From positions 1-38,942 of the forward strand of contig CAZLYK010000043.1 in the NCBI GenBank assembly GCA_964563495.1: DNA of 38,942 nt, read 5' to 3'. Made by a program: the position numbers and the translations under genes. The DNA is from CAZLYK01 sp964563495. GTDB lineage: Bacteria > Acidobacteriota > Blastocatellia > RBC074. Below are positions 9,280-17,843 of this stretch, one piece after another (position 1 is the stretch's first letter; every line of letters begins with the position of its first letter). The notes under the pieces are model-generated. The model made no database searches. It saw nothing but the letters and a program-made list of their open reading frames with translations, and was not told the origin of the DNA.

Positions 9280-9288
9280 TGTTATAAT
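9280..9288 (+). promoter_or_regulatory. Extended -10 promoter element before the DUF433 gene
   Basis: The 9-mer TGTTATAAT is a perfect extended -10 (TGn-TATAAT). It lies 31 bp before the ATG at 9319. The same 9-mer occurs before the second antitoxin gene at 10341. No good -35 box at 17 bp is visible, which is usual for extended -10 promoters. It lies between the DUF4926 gene stop and the DUF433 gene start, so the small genes may have separate promoters. Confidence 0.5.
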
Positions 9289-9318
9289 TATTCCTCCCAT
9301 AGAATGATTGGAGCTGAG

Positions 9319-9798
9319 ATGATGGCGAACGATCAGAACACCAAAGAGTCCCGGTCAAAAGAATGGGCAGCGGCGGTCGGCACGACCGTAGAAGAGACCT
9401 CAGCGGCATGGAAAGATTTAGAGCGGCGCGGCCTGGCGACAGAGTCCGCCCGACAGACCACCATCTCGCCATTGGCCATGCGGCGTGCGACTTCGGACGT
9501 CCAACGACGGTTGGCCGCACATCTGGCAGGTTACCTTCTCACCGAAAACTCGTTCATCGTGCGTCGCGCGGGCGATCCGCCGGGGCTTCCTAATATTCTC
9601 AACACGCGAATTGCCGTCGAGCAGATAGCCAATTATTTCAAAACAGGCTGGGGAGTGACGGAGATCGAGCGCGATCTGCCGGTTCTCACTCGAGAAGAGA
9701 TTGAGGCCGCGATCCAGTATTATCTAAATAACCGCGCCGAGATCGAACGAGACCTGAGACGCAGCCGCGAACTTTATGAGACAAATGCTCCGGCGTAG
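9319..9798 (+). CDS. DUF433 domain protein, antitoxin-like
   Basis: The product is about 159 aa. The C-terminal half is a DUF433 domain, recognisable by LPNILNTRIAVEQIANYFKTG and by the helix with LTREEIEAAIQYYLNN; it is a winged-helix type DNA-binding fold. The N-terminal 80 residues contain an extra basic region. DUF433 proteins commonly act as the antitoxin partner of a DUF5615 PIN-like nuclease. No such partner follows here, so the gene may be an orphan. An in-frame ATG also exists at 9304, but a GGAG sequence at 9310-9313 serves the ATG pair at 9319/9322, so I use 9319. Confidence 0.75.
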   Translation: MMANDQNTKESRSKEWAAAVGTTVEETSAAWKDLERRGLATESARQTTISPLAMRRATSDVQRRLAAHLAGYLLTENSFIVRRAGDPPGLPNILNTRIAVEQIANYFKTGWGVTEIERDLPVLTREEIEAAIQYYLNNRAEIERDLRRSRELYETNAPA

Positions 9799-9970
9799 TC
9801 GATAGCATCGAGTGAAACTGATAAACTGGCAGCGCAGCGATGGGATGATCGATGATAATGGATTATTGAAATCTGAGCCCGATGCTTTGACGCTGTTTGA
9901 CGATATTGAACGGGACCGCAATCGTGATCTGATCTGAAGGGAATCATTTTTGATCGCGGCGAGGACGTTT

Positions 9971-10225
9971 ATGTCAGGGAAAGTGCGAGAAATCTATCAG
10001 CAAACTGTACTGCCTTTGCCCACGAGAGAACGGTTGCAATTGGCAGCATTGATTTTGGCGCATATTGCTTTTCCTGAACTGACACAACTCAGTGAAGGTG
10101 AGAGGGAAGAGGCGCTAGCCGATTTGCTTCGCTACGCTGGAGCGGTCAGCAGCCGCAACCCGCGCTCGGCTGACAACGAACAGATTGACGTCGACCTCGC
10201 GCGCGAATACGGCAGGGATTTATAA
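9971..10225 (+). CDS. Small antitoxin-like protein without adjacent toxin
   Basis: The product is 84 aa from the ATG at 9971, which has a GAGG site at 9961-9964; a TTG at 9950 could add 7 residues. The first half is helical (LPTRERLQLAALILAHIAF). The C-terminus ends in NPRSADNEQIDVDLAREYG, closely resembling the tail of the antitoxin encoded at 10417 (IGTDNEKIDADLAREYA). That tail is typical of small antitoxins that bind PIN toxins, so this is probably an antitoxin whose toxin gene has been lost or lies elsewhere. No PIN gene follows in the 190 bp after the stop. Confidence 0.6.
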   Translation: MSGKVREIYQQTVLPLPTRERLQLAALILAHIAFPELTQLSEGEREEALADLLRYAGAVSSRNPRSADNEQIDVDLAREYGRDL

Positions 10226-10340
10226 GCGGGCAGATTAAAGTTGTTTCGTCTCGCGCATCGTGCGGCGCTGAGCTTCATTGATAGCTATTGAAATTTTGAA
10301 AATTCGGCTACATCCGGATCAAGACGCTGTTCGGCCTAAC

Positions 10341-10349
10341 TGTTATAAT
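10341..10349 (+). promoter_or_regulatory. Extended -10 promoter element before the antitoxin/PIN pair
   Basis: A second exact copy of TGTTATAAT, a perfect extended -10, lies 68 bp before the ATG of the antitoxin gene at 10417. It is the likely promoter of the toxin-antitoxin pair. The matching element at 9280 suggests a common promoter type in this cluster. Confidence 0.5.
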
Positions 10350-10416
10350 GAACGCTCACGGCTACCGTTAATGTACGATTTGGGCAAATAATGCAAAAGA
10401 GAAAGGAGACGGCGCG

Positions 10417-10704
10417 ATGAGCAAGACCTTGGTTTTAGAAATGCCGGACGAAGTTTTTGCGAATGTTGAGAGAGTCGCAGCCAGTGAAAATTTATCCACC
10501 GAAGATTTCATTTTGGAGCTGATTCTTCAAAATATTGCGCAACAACAGAGCCCGCTTGACGCGGAAGCAGCGCGGATCGCCGAAGAACGTTTCATGAGCT
10601 GGTTTGGCTCTGTCAGTCTAGGGCATCCAATCGGCACTGATAATGAAAAGATCGACGCAGATTTGGCGCGTGAATATGCGGCAACGCACGAGGAGCGGAA
10701 CTGA
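10417..10704 (+). CDS. Antitoxin of a VapBC-type module
   Basis: This 95-aa protein opens with the strand LVLEMPDEVFANVERVA and the helix NLSTEDFILELILQNIA, a ribbon-helix-helix-like pattern for DNA binding. Its C-terminal part is acidic and ends DNEKIDADLAREYAATHEERN; in this class the tail wraps the toxin. The stop codon overlaps the ATG of the PIN toxin gene as TGATG, as expected for a pair that must be made in fixed ratio. A strong AGAAAGGAG site precedes the start. The complex probably represses its own promoter, for which an extended -10 is seen at 10341. Confidence 0.8.
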   Translation: MSKTLVLEMPDEVFANVERVAASENLSTEDFILELILQNIAQQQSPLDAEAARIAEERFMSWFGSVSLGHPIGTDNEKIDADLAREYAATHEERN

Positions 10705-11099
10705 TGCTTCTCGATACGTCTGGCTTGTTTTGTTTGCTGGACCTGGAAGATCCGCAGCAAGCAAAAGCAGCCAGGCTCTATGCTGCTGCACAGCGGTGCT
10801 TAACGCAGAGCTATGTCTTAGCTGAACTGGTGGCATTGGGCCATGCACGCGGAGTCCCGCGGACAACAGTGCTTGGTTTCCTGAATGATTTGGTCAAGTC
10901 GCCACGCGTAACAGTTATTTGGGTGAATCAAGATATTCATCAACAAGGCATGGAGCTTTTGGGTAATCGCCTTGATAAAGGCTATTCTCTTTGCGACGCC
11001 GTGAGTTTCATTCTCATGCGGGAACACCGAATTACCGAAGCCTTGACGACGGACAGGCATTTCGTGCAGGAAGGATTCGTGAGGTTGCTCGATCCATAA
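10704..11099 (+). CDS. vapC: PIN-domain ribonuclease toxin (VapC-like)
   Basis: This 131-aa PIN domain is the toxin of the pair and is expected to cleave RNA in a metal-dependent way. The acidic active-site set is complete: D4 in MLLDTSGL, E41 in LAELVAL, D98 in YSLCDAVS and D117 in ALTTDRHF. Length is normal for a VapC protein. It is translationally coupled to the antitoxin through a TGATG overlap. The target RNA cannot be inferred. Confidence 0.9.
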   Translation: MLLDTSGLFCLLDLEDPQQAKAARLYAAAQRCLTQSYVLAELVALGHARGVPRTTVLGFLNDLVKSPRVTVIWVNQDIHQQGMELLGNRLDKGYSLCDAVSFILMREHRITEALTTDRHFVQEGFVRLLDP

Positions 11100-11160
11100 A
11101 TACACTCAATTAAATCTCATTCGCTCTCGGCGGTTCCTGCAACACGTAGGGAGACAAAAT

Positions 11161-11376
11161 ATGAATCGAGTAATTGAAGCCGTTTTTGAAGGCGGGGCCT
11201 TCAAGATTCTGAATGCGCCCGAATTGCCCCTGTCAGATGGGCAGCGAGTGCGGCTTAAAATAGAAACTCATCAAGAGACGCCGGAAGAGTTGCTCGATTT
11301 AGCGGCTGAGGTCTACGCCGGGCTTTCCCGAAAAGATATTGACGAAATCGAGCGAATTGCTGTGGCTGGTTTTTGA
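11161..11376 (+). CDS. DUF104/AF2212-like antitoxin
   Basis: This 71-aa protein starts MNRVIEAVFEGGAFKIL and continues LPLSDGQRVRLKIE, the beta-rich pattern of the AF2212-like (DUF104) antitoxin family. A short helical tail with EELLDLAAEVYAGLS would bind a PIN toxin. The ribosome-binding site GGGAGA is at 11150-11155. Normally a PIN gene follows at once, but none does: the next sequence is non-coding and leads to the tRNA fragment. The toxin was probably lost, possibly at the island end, or is encoded elsewhere. Confidence 0.8.
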   Translation: MNRVIEAVFEGGAFKILNAPELPLSDGQRVRLKIETHQETPEELLDLAAEVYAGLSRKDIDEIERIAVAGF

Positions 11377-11503
11377 CCAATTTTTGACCGCACAAGATGT
11401 CAAAAGACCGAAATAGATATTAATAGATGCACTCACGCGGCGGCTGCAAACCATTCTAAATGATAGTAGATAGCAGCAAATGACGCTTGCTGCGTAAAAC
11501 AAC

Positions 11504-12102
<599 letters not shown>

Positions 12103-14787
12103 TTATTGATAGGTCACGACAAGCTGCGGGCGATTGGCCGCCGTCGAGTTGTTGCCGGAGTAGTAGCCGATGTAGTCGTTGGACGAGTTGTTGTTGTCGT
12201 CGAGGACGAAGTAGATGCGCAACTGCGTCGTCCCCGTCTTGTTAATCACCGCCAGGCCGGCGGCGTTCAAGCTGCCTTCCGACCAATCGAGGTTGTTGGC
12301 GGCGTTGCTCAGACTCGCAGCCTGTATGGCGTTCGCCGTGGCCTGGAAGTCGCCGGTCTGCAGCGTTGTTGAGCCTGAGAAGCCACTGCCCCCCTGCACG
12401 TCCACCCAGCAAGTGCCGAAGGTCGAGAAAGGATTGACGCCCACGACGGTGCCGCGCCGCAGCCGCAGCGTCACTGACAGGATTGTGGCCCCGTCGGGGA
12501 TCGCCGAAGTGTCGAACGAGACGACTGTCTTGTATTGCCTTCTGTTGTTACTGTCGCCCACCCGCAAGGCACTGGTGGTACTGGCGGTGGCGTCAATCGA
12601 GCCGCCGGCGTTCGAGTTCTCGTTTGATTCGAGTACCCAACCATCCTGCGCCGCCACAGACGTGAAGGTCACCTGCGTCGGGGGCGCGGGGTTCACCACC
12701 TGCGGCGCGGCGCTGTCGTCGCCGCTGCTGTTGGCCCAACTGCCCGTCCCGGTGAAGGCGGCGGTGATGACGTGACTGCCTACCGCCAGGGTCGTAGTGC
12801 CGAACGCGGCCTGGCCGCTGCCGTTGACGGCCACGCCCGAAGCCAGTGTCGTAGCCCCCTCAGTGAAGGTGACGCTGCCCGTTGGCACGCCACCGCCGGG
12901 CGGATTGGATGTGACGGTGGCCGTAAAGGTGACCGATTGTCCGGTAACGGAGGGGTTCGGAGCCGAACTCAACGTAGTGGTGGTGGCGAGCGACGGGGCC
13001 GACGGCGTTGCGGATGCTTCGTTCGAGTAGGCGCCCTCGCCTTCGGCGTTGGTCCCCGTCACGACGTAGTAGTACGTCACGCCGTTTGTCAGGCCAGTGT
13101 CAGTGAAGCTCGTCCCGACAAGATTGGTTTTGATCGTCGTGTATGGCCCGCCGCTTGTCGTGGCGCGCCGGACGCTGTAGCCGGTGGCGCCGTTTGTGGT
13201 CGCCCAGTTGAGATTGACCTGCCCGTTGCCCGCCGTGGCTGCAAGCCCGCTGGTAGCGTCCGGCAGCGCCACGGGATCAACGTGGAAGATGAAGGTGCCA
13301 GACTTCATGTCCGACAACAGCACGTTGCCCGAGGGCAGGAAGACGTGAACGTTCCAGGCCCCGTTGTAATTGCCGGTGACCGTCTGGTTGAAATTACCGT
13401 CGCCGTCCGGATCGCGCCAGGTTTCATACTTCCCGACCTCCACCGGGTTGGCCGGGTTCGAGATGTCGAACACCCGGAAGCCAGCCTCGTAGTAGGCGGT
13501 CAGCAGATACTTGCCGCGCACCTGCCCGTTGTGGATGCGGGAGTTCGCCGTCGCATCACCCGACCACTGGAAGGTCGTCACCTGCGTCGGGCTGGCCGGG
13601 TTCGAGATGTCGTAGACGCCGATGTCGCGGACGTTGAACTCTTCAAAAGCATAGAGGTATTGCGAGTCTTCGGTAGGCCAGTTGCTGTGAGAGTAGATGC
13701 CGGATACCGGAGCCGTCTCGCCCAACATGGTCGTCGTGCCGGTGGTGCGGACGTTGGTGATGTCTATGACGCGGTAGCGGGTCGCGTAGCCATCCGCGAC
13801 GTAAAGCAAATCCTTTCCGCCGGAACCCGGCACGTTGGCCCGCGCATAGCTGTCGTGGCAGTCGTGCCCGCTGCCGCTCCAGCTCGCGATCACGGGCGGA
13901 TCGAAGGGATTCGTCACCAGGTCGAAGATCTGGCAGCCGAGCGTGGAGCCGTTGTTCGCCGAGTTCATAAACAGCAGGCCGAGGCCATCGTTGACGAACA
14001 TCGTATGTCCGTAGTTCGGGCGCCCGCGGTCGGCGATTCCCGCGGGCGGGATCGGATTGGAGTCCACTCCGTGCGGCGTCGAGCCGGACAGATACGAGAG
14101 GTCAATGATCCACAGGTTGCCGCCTGACTGCGCGCCGACGTAGGCGTAGGTCTTGCCCGAAGCCGGATCATAATTGATGTCAACATCGCGCCAGATTCGC
14201 CCCTTGGGCGGGCTTACCCCGCCTGACATGTCTATGTACTGCACCCGAAAGGGCGCGGCGGGGTTGGTCACGTCAATGACGTGCAACCCGAAACTGTTGC
14301 ACTGCAAGGCGTACTCACGCGAGCCTGTGGCGTAGCCCCAGATGCCGTTGTAGAGCGTGCCGGTCGAGGAGTTGTCTCCGTAATAAGGATTCGGCGGCTG
14401 GACGTTGATCTGGCCCAACAGGGTGACGTTGCCGTTCCCGGTGTAGTTGGCCGGCGCCGCAGCCTGGATGGTGGCCGGAGCGCTGAGGTTGAGCAAGGCA
14501 TTGATGTAGAGATGTATGTCGTGCGAGAGCCGTCCGGCCCTCTCCTGAGCCGCCAGATACGTCCTCAGTTGATCCAGTTTGTTTTGCGAGTGGAGAGTCT
14601 CGATCGTCTCGTGCTGCGCTTCCGTAATGGCGCCGTCAAGGACGAGATTGTGCAGGTATACCTCGATCGAGCCGGGGGTTTCGTCGTGGGCGCGAACGGC
14701 CACGCCCGCGATCGCGATCGCGAGGGCCAGCAGCATTACACCAGCAATAGCGAGCTTCGTTCTTTTGTTCTTTAGAGATTCGTTCAT
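12103..14787 (-). CDS. Secreted choice-of-anchor B protein with FnIII, Ig-like and DNRLRE domains
   Basis: The product is 894 aa from the ATG at 14787, which has an AAGGA site; a GTG at 14811 is possible but has none. A signal or anchor helix follows the basic start. A helical stretch (about 40-95) precedes a beta-propeller-like choice-of-anchor B domain (about 110-505) with repeated WVID/VFDISNPA motifs, as in LVIVD-repeat proteins. Then come a fibronectin type III domain (about 510-590), an Ig-like repeat (about 595-695) and a C-terminal DNRLRE-type beta domain with NANNLDWSEG (about 705-894). It is probably surface-exposed or secreted; no enzymatic site is seen. It stands alone on the minus strand, and a duplicate of its 3' end lies just upstream at 14814. 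Confidence 0.82.
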   Translation of the reverse strand: MNESLKNKRTKLAIAGVMLLALAIAIAGVAVRAHDETPGSIEVYLHNLVLDGAITEAQHETIETLHSQNKLDQLRTYLAAQERAGRLSHDIHLYINALLNLSAPATIQAAAPANYTGNGNVTLLGQINVQPPNPYYGDNSSTGTLYNGIWGYATGSREYALQCNSFGLHVIDVTNPAAPFRVQYIDMSGGVSPPKGRIWRDVDINYDPASGKTYAYVGAQSGGNLWIIDLSYLSGSTPHGVDSNPIPPAGIADRGRPNYGHTMFVNDGLGLLFMNSANNGSTLGCQIFDLVTNPFDPPVIASWSGSGHDCHDSYARANVPGSGGKDLLYVADGYATRYRVIDITNVRTTGTTTMLGETAPVSGIYSHSNWPTEDSQYLYAFEEFNVRDIGVYDISNPASPTQVTTFQWSGDATANSRIHNGQVRGKYLLTAYYEAGFRVFDISNPANPVEVGKYETWRDPDGDGNFNQTVTGNYNGAWNVHVFLPSGNVLLSDMKSGTFIFHVDPVALPDATSGLAATAGNGQVNLNWATTNGATGYSVRRATTSGGPYTTIKTNLVGTSFTDTGLTNGVTYYYVVTGTNAEGEGAYSNEASATPSAPSLATTTTLSSAPNPSVTGQSVTFTATVTSNPPGGGVPTGSVTFTEGATTLASGVAVNGSGQAAFGTTTLAVGSHVITAAFTGTGSWANSSGDDSAAPQVVNPAPPTQVTFTSVAAQDGWVLESNENSNAGGSIDATASTTSALRVGDSNNRRQYKTVVSFDTSAIPDGATILSVTLRLRRGTVVGVNPFSTFGTCWVDVQGGSGFSGSTTLQTGDFQATANAIQAASLSNAANNLDWSEGSLNAAGLAVINKTGTTQLRIYFVLDDNNNSSNDYIGYYSGNNSTAANRPQLVVTYQ

Positions 14788-14813
14788 CCGGGGATTCCTT
14801 TTAGAGTACACAG

Positions 14814-14925
14814 CTATTGATAGATCACGACAGGCTGCGGGCGGTTGGCCACCGTCGAGTCGTCGCCGGAGTAGTAACCTATGTAGTCGTTAACCGAGTT
14901 GTTGTTTTTGTGTAGAACCCAATGG
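14814..14925 (-). pseudogene. Remnant of a second copy of the DNRLRE protein 3' end
   Basis: Read on the minus strand, this piece encodes NNNSVNDYIGYYSGDDSTVA and ends in a stop. It closely matches the last 33 residues of the neighbouring 894-aa protein (NNNSSNDYIGYYSGNNSTAA), and the DNA is also clearly similar. Homology fades just before the left end of the IS element at 14939, and nothing related appears on the other side of the IS. A tandem paralogue was therefore probably deleted down to its last 110 bp, with the IS at the break. Confidence 0.75.
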
Positions 14926-14938
14926 CCTGCGCTTCTAA

Positions 14939-15944
14939 GAAACCATCTCAAAACGGAAGGTAACAACAACATCTTGTTGTTACGGAAAAGCGCTTGCCGG
15001 ATCGGGCAACCGCCGGTACCAGAGCAAAGCGCAAGCGAACTGAAGTTGAGCCAAGTAGTTCTCGCTCTTCCTCTCGTAGCGTACCAGTAAGCCCCTGCAC
15101 TTGGATAACCAGGCAAGCGTCCTTTCGACCACGTAGCGTCGCGCCGGATGTTTCTTCTTGCCTTTCTGATCGAGTTTCTCTTCGCCGATTCGGCGGATAT
15201 GATCTTTGTAGCCGTGCTTTTTGACAACTTCGCGACTCAGTTTGTTGTCGTAGGCTTTGTCGAGACAAAGGTTCTGTGGCGATTGCTCGGTCGGTTCAGG
15301 ACGCTCAATGACCATCGCTTCGATCGTCGCCTCCAGCAACTTATGGTCGTTGACGTTGGCCGGCGCGATGACGATTGATAAAGGGCCACCAGCAGCGTCC
15401 GTCAGGGCGCTTTTCTTGGTCCCGTTCTTGGCGCGGTCTGTCGGATTGGGGCCGATTTGGTCGCCGCCTGAACGCGCCTTGCCAAGCCATCCGTCGGCGG
15501 CTTGCCACTCCCAATCGACCAGCGCGAGCTCATCCCACTCCGCGGCGAGCAACGACCAGATCATCTCGAAGAGATTGATCTCCACCCAACGTTGAAAAGT
15601 GCGATGGATGGTGGAGTCATCGCCGTAGATATTTGGGATGTGATTCCATTGGCAACCGGTGCGGAAGCGGAAGATAATGCCGTCAAGAATCCTGCGCGCA
15701 TCGGTACGAGAGCGTCCCGTAGACTTCGGAGGGTCGTACTCGTTGAGCAGCCACTCGATACGCGCCCAAAGATCATCTGGGACTTCCCAGATTGTCGGCA
15801 AAGATTTACTTCGCGCCATCTGTCTTCTCCTCCTTGAGTCTTGTCAACCAGAAGGATAAGGCGGGTGGCGCATTTCAAAGAACAGATTGGCTCATTTTCG
15901 TAACCACAACCTATTGTTGATACTTACAGTTTTGAGATGGTTTC
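14939..15944 (-). mobile_element. IS5-family insertion sequence, complete
   Basis: This 1006-bp element is bounded by perfect inverted repeats. The right end 15929-15944 (GTTTTGAGATGGTTTC) is the exact reverse complement of the left end 14939-14954. Both ends are flanked by TAA (14936-14938 and 15945-15947), a 3-bp target duplication of the TNA type used by some IS5 subgroups. One intact transposase gene fills it on the minus strand. Intact ends and frame suggest recent insertion. Confidence 0.88.
14980..15819 (-). CDS. IS5-family DDE transposase
   Basis: This 279-aa transposase has an N-terminal DUF4096-like region (residues 10-80, with DDLWARIEWLL and FRFRTGCQWNHIP) and a DDE catalytic core. 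The likely triad is D109 (in AADG), D187 (in CLDKAYD) and E232 (in YVVERTLAWL). The GPNPTDRAKNGTK and YERKSENYLA segments are typical of IS5-group enzymes. It is a single uninterrupted frame, so no frameshifting is needed. It lies within the inverted repeats at 14939 and 15944. Confidence 0.92.
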   Translation of the reverse strand: MARSKSLPTIWEVPDDLWARIEWLLNEYDPPKSTGRSRTDARRILDGIIFRFRTGCQWNHIPNIYGDDSTIHRTFQRWVEINLFEMIWSLLAAEWDELALVDWEWQAADGWLGKARSGGDQIGPNPTDRAKNGTKKSALTDAAGGPLSIVIAPANVNDHKLLEATIEAMVIERPEPTEQSPQNLCLDKAYDNKLSREVVKKHGYKDHIRRIGEEKLDQKGKKKHPARRYVVERTLAWLSKCRGLLVRYERKSENYLAQLQFACALLWYRRLPDPASAFP

Positions 15945-15947
15945 TAA

Positions 15948-16339
15948 GGTGACAAGCTAAACAACGATGAGCAAGATATCACCAATCACAACCAAATCAC
16001 ATTGTATTCACGAGCAATCCGAAGGGGCCGATCATTGACCGACTGTCCATAGTAAAAAGTCCGTCTTACCATGAAAACAGCTTTTACAAGTTGCGCCGAA
16101 ACCAATTTCCATTTCGACGTTGCAATTTGTATTTGCTCGGGTGACGCCTTTTGGCGTGACGCTTTGCTGACGCACACCTTCACCCCTCCCCGCACACGCT
16201 CTATATCCCCCTCACCAGTCAAAACATTCCGATGGTTTCAACCGCCATCTGGAATATTCCGCTGACAACTGCGGATTTAAAGTCACGGTAGTTGCCCTGT
16301 GCAACTTGATTCACGGCTGGCAGGAGAAGGAATACATCA
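15948..16339. other. Gap between the IS and the subtilase gene
   Basis: The sequence is more AT-rich than its surroundings from 15948 to about 16080 and shows no similarity to the truncated gene on the other side of the IS. I find no gene. The promoter of the protease gene should lie here, but no clear -35/-10 pair is visible. A GGCAGGAGAAGG ribosome-binding region precedes the ATG at 16340. Confidence 0.4.
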
Positions 16340-17821
16340 ATGAATGTAGCAATCAGAACCGATGCTTCGACGAATGATCATAAGCACACGCATGCGCTCA
16401 ATCGTTTCGCAGTGATTCCGGTCGCAGAACGCCTGGGCGCGAATACAACGCTCACAGGACGTGGAGTCACAATCGCATTTCTGGACTCAGGGTTTTATCC
16501 ACACCCGGACCTGGCCAGACCGCACAATCGCATCCGGGCATATCACGATGTGACGAACCCGAAAGCGCGACTCGATGTCCAGCCGTCCCCGCAACCATGG
16601 GACTGGCATGGCACACAGACTTCGGTGACGGCTGCCGGGAACGGCTTTCTGTCTGACGGCGTATATCGCGGCCTGGCTTCGGAAGCGATGGTCGTATTGG
16701 TCAAAGTCAGCGATCGCGGCCGAATCACCGATGAAAACATCGTCCGCGGATTGGATTGGGTGATCGCCAACAAAGATCGCTACCAGATTCGCATCGTCAG
16801 TATGTCGCTCGGCGGCGACATCGAAGCGTCTTTCATAGACAGCCTGGTGGACGCGGCAGCCGAACGGGCCGTGCAGGCCGGAATCACGGTTGTCGTTGCC
16901 TCCGGCAATGCCGGTTGCACCGATCAGCCGCGTCCCATTCCTCCGGCCAATGCGCCATCTGTGATTACGGTAGGCGGATACAACGACCATAACGAACTGG
17001 ATACTCATAACCCCGATCCCTATTGCTCCAGTTTCGGGCCGACGATTGATGGGCTGATGAAGCCGGAGATTATCGCGCCGGCGATCTGGGTCGCCGCGCC
17101 AATTCTGCCTGAATCCGATTTTTATCGTCAGGCAGAGGCGCTCTCGCTGATCGCCGCCGCGCCCGATTACAAACAGCGAAAACTGGCTGATGAATTATGG
17201 CAGGCGGCGGCGTTGCCCGATTCTATCGCCGGTATGTCCGCGACGGAGATTCGTGAAACGGCGGAAGCCCATTTACGCGAGCGCAAAATCGTCGCCACGC
17301 ATTATCAGCACGTGGATGGAACTTCGTTCGCCGCTCCGATTGTCGCGTCGGTCATCGCACAGATGCTTGAAGCCAATCCGAAACTGAGTCCCGGAGTCAT
17401 CAAAAACATCCTGATTGCAACGGCGGACCGCTCGCCGCGATTGACGCTCCGCCATCAGGGGTACGGCATACTGAACGCACAACGTGCGGTCGCTGAAGCC
17501 GGACGCGAAGCGCATACGCACGAAGAGTGTGATTTCAACGCTCCGCGCATCGAAAACGGCAAGCTGGTTTTCTGGTATCACGACGATGCGGCGAAGCAGG
17601 TTTCGATTGCCGGCGACTTCAACGACTGGAATCCGAAACAGAACTGCCTCACCAGACACGCGAGCGGAATGTGGCAGGCGGCATTGCCGCTCCTTCCGCC
17701 CGGAACTTACCAGTACAAGCTGGTCGTGGATGGCAAGCGTTGGCTTGAGGATCCGAGCAATGGTCTCAAAGCCGAAGACAATCACGGCGGTTTCAATTCC
17801 GTGTTGCACATTGCTGAATAA
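16340..17821 (+). CDS. Subtilisin-like S8 protease fused to a CBM48-like domain
   Basis: In this 493-aa protein the S8 catalytic triad is complete: D49 in AFLDSGF, H90 in DWHGT and S329 in DGTSFAAP, with the oxyanion asparagine N190 in ASGNAG. The peptidase domain spans about 28-385. The C-terminal 85 residues (about 408-492) form a glycogen-binding-like domain of the CBM48/AMPK-beta type, with VSIAGDFNDWNP and PGTYQYKLVVDGKRW. No signal peptide or propeptide-like segment precedes the catalytic domain, so it may act in the cytoplasm. An insert at 255-320 between the N190 region and the serine is helical. The carbohydrate-binding fusion is unusual and may direct the protease to glycogen or starch-bound proteins; that is inference. 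Confidence 0.88.
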   Translation: MNVAIRTDASTNDHKHTHALNRFAVIPVAERLGANTTLTGRGVTIAFLDSGFYPHPDLARPHNRIRAYHDVTNPKARLDVQPSPQPWDWHGTQTSVTAAGNGFLSDGVYRGLASEAMVVLVKVSDRGRITDENIVRGLDWVIANKDRYQIRIVSMSLGGDIEASFIDSLVDAAAERAVQAGITVVVASGNAGCTDQPRPIPPANAPSVITVGGYNDHNELDTHNPDPYCSSFGPTIDGLMKPEIIAPAIWVAAPILPESDFYRQAEALSLIAAAPDYKQRKLADELWQAAALPDSIAGMSATEIRETAEAHLRERKIVATHYQHVDGTSFAAPIVASVIAQMLEANPKLSPGVIKNILIATADRSPRLTLRHQGYGILNAQRAVAEAGREAHTHEECDFNAPRIENGKLVFWYHDDAAKQVSIAGDFNDWNPKQNCLTRHASGMWQAALPLLPPGTYQYKLVVDGKRWLEDPSNGLKAEDNHGGFNSVLHIAE

Positions 17822-17843
17822 AACCAGGAAACGAAGGAATAAA

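Noticed and set aside
9812..9937. A 41-codon GTG-started frame after the DUF433 gene, ending in DDIERDRNRDLI
   Set aside because: It has no ribosome-binding site and no recognisable family. Its acidic tail recalls antitoxin ends, so it may be a remnant, but the support is too weak to call a gene.
12772..14127. A long 451-codon plus-strand frame opposite the choice-of-anchor B gene
   Set aside because: It is rich in Arg, Val and Ala and is a mirror of a GC-rich gene. The minus-strand frame has clear domains and a signal peptide.
15893..15905. A GTTACGAAAAT sequence similar to the FhlA-like operator
   Set aside because: It lies inside the IS element next to its right end, matches only in part and has no sigma54 promoter nearby.
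17484..17843. A 120-residue N-terminal extension of the aquaporin within the subtilase gene
   Set aside because: The extension is an overlapping frame of the CBM48 part of the subtilase and is full of Arg and Ser. The aquaporin starts properly at 17844 or 17874.
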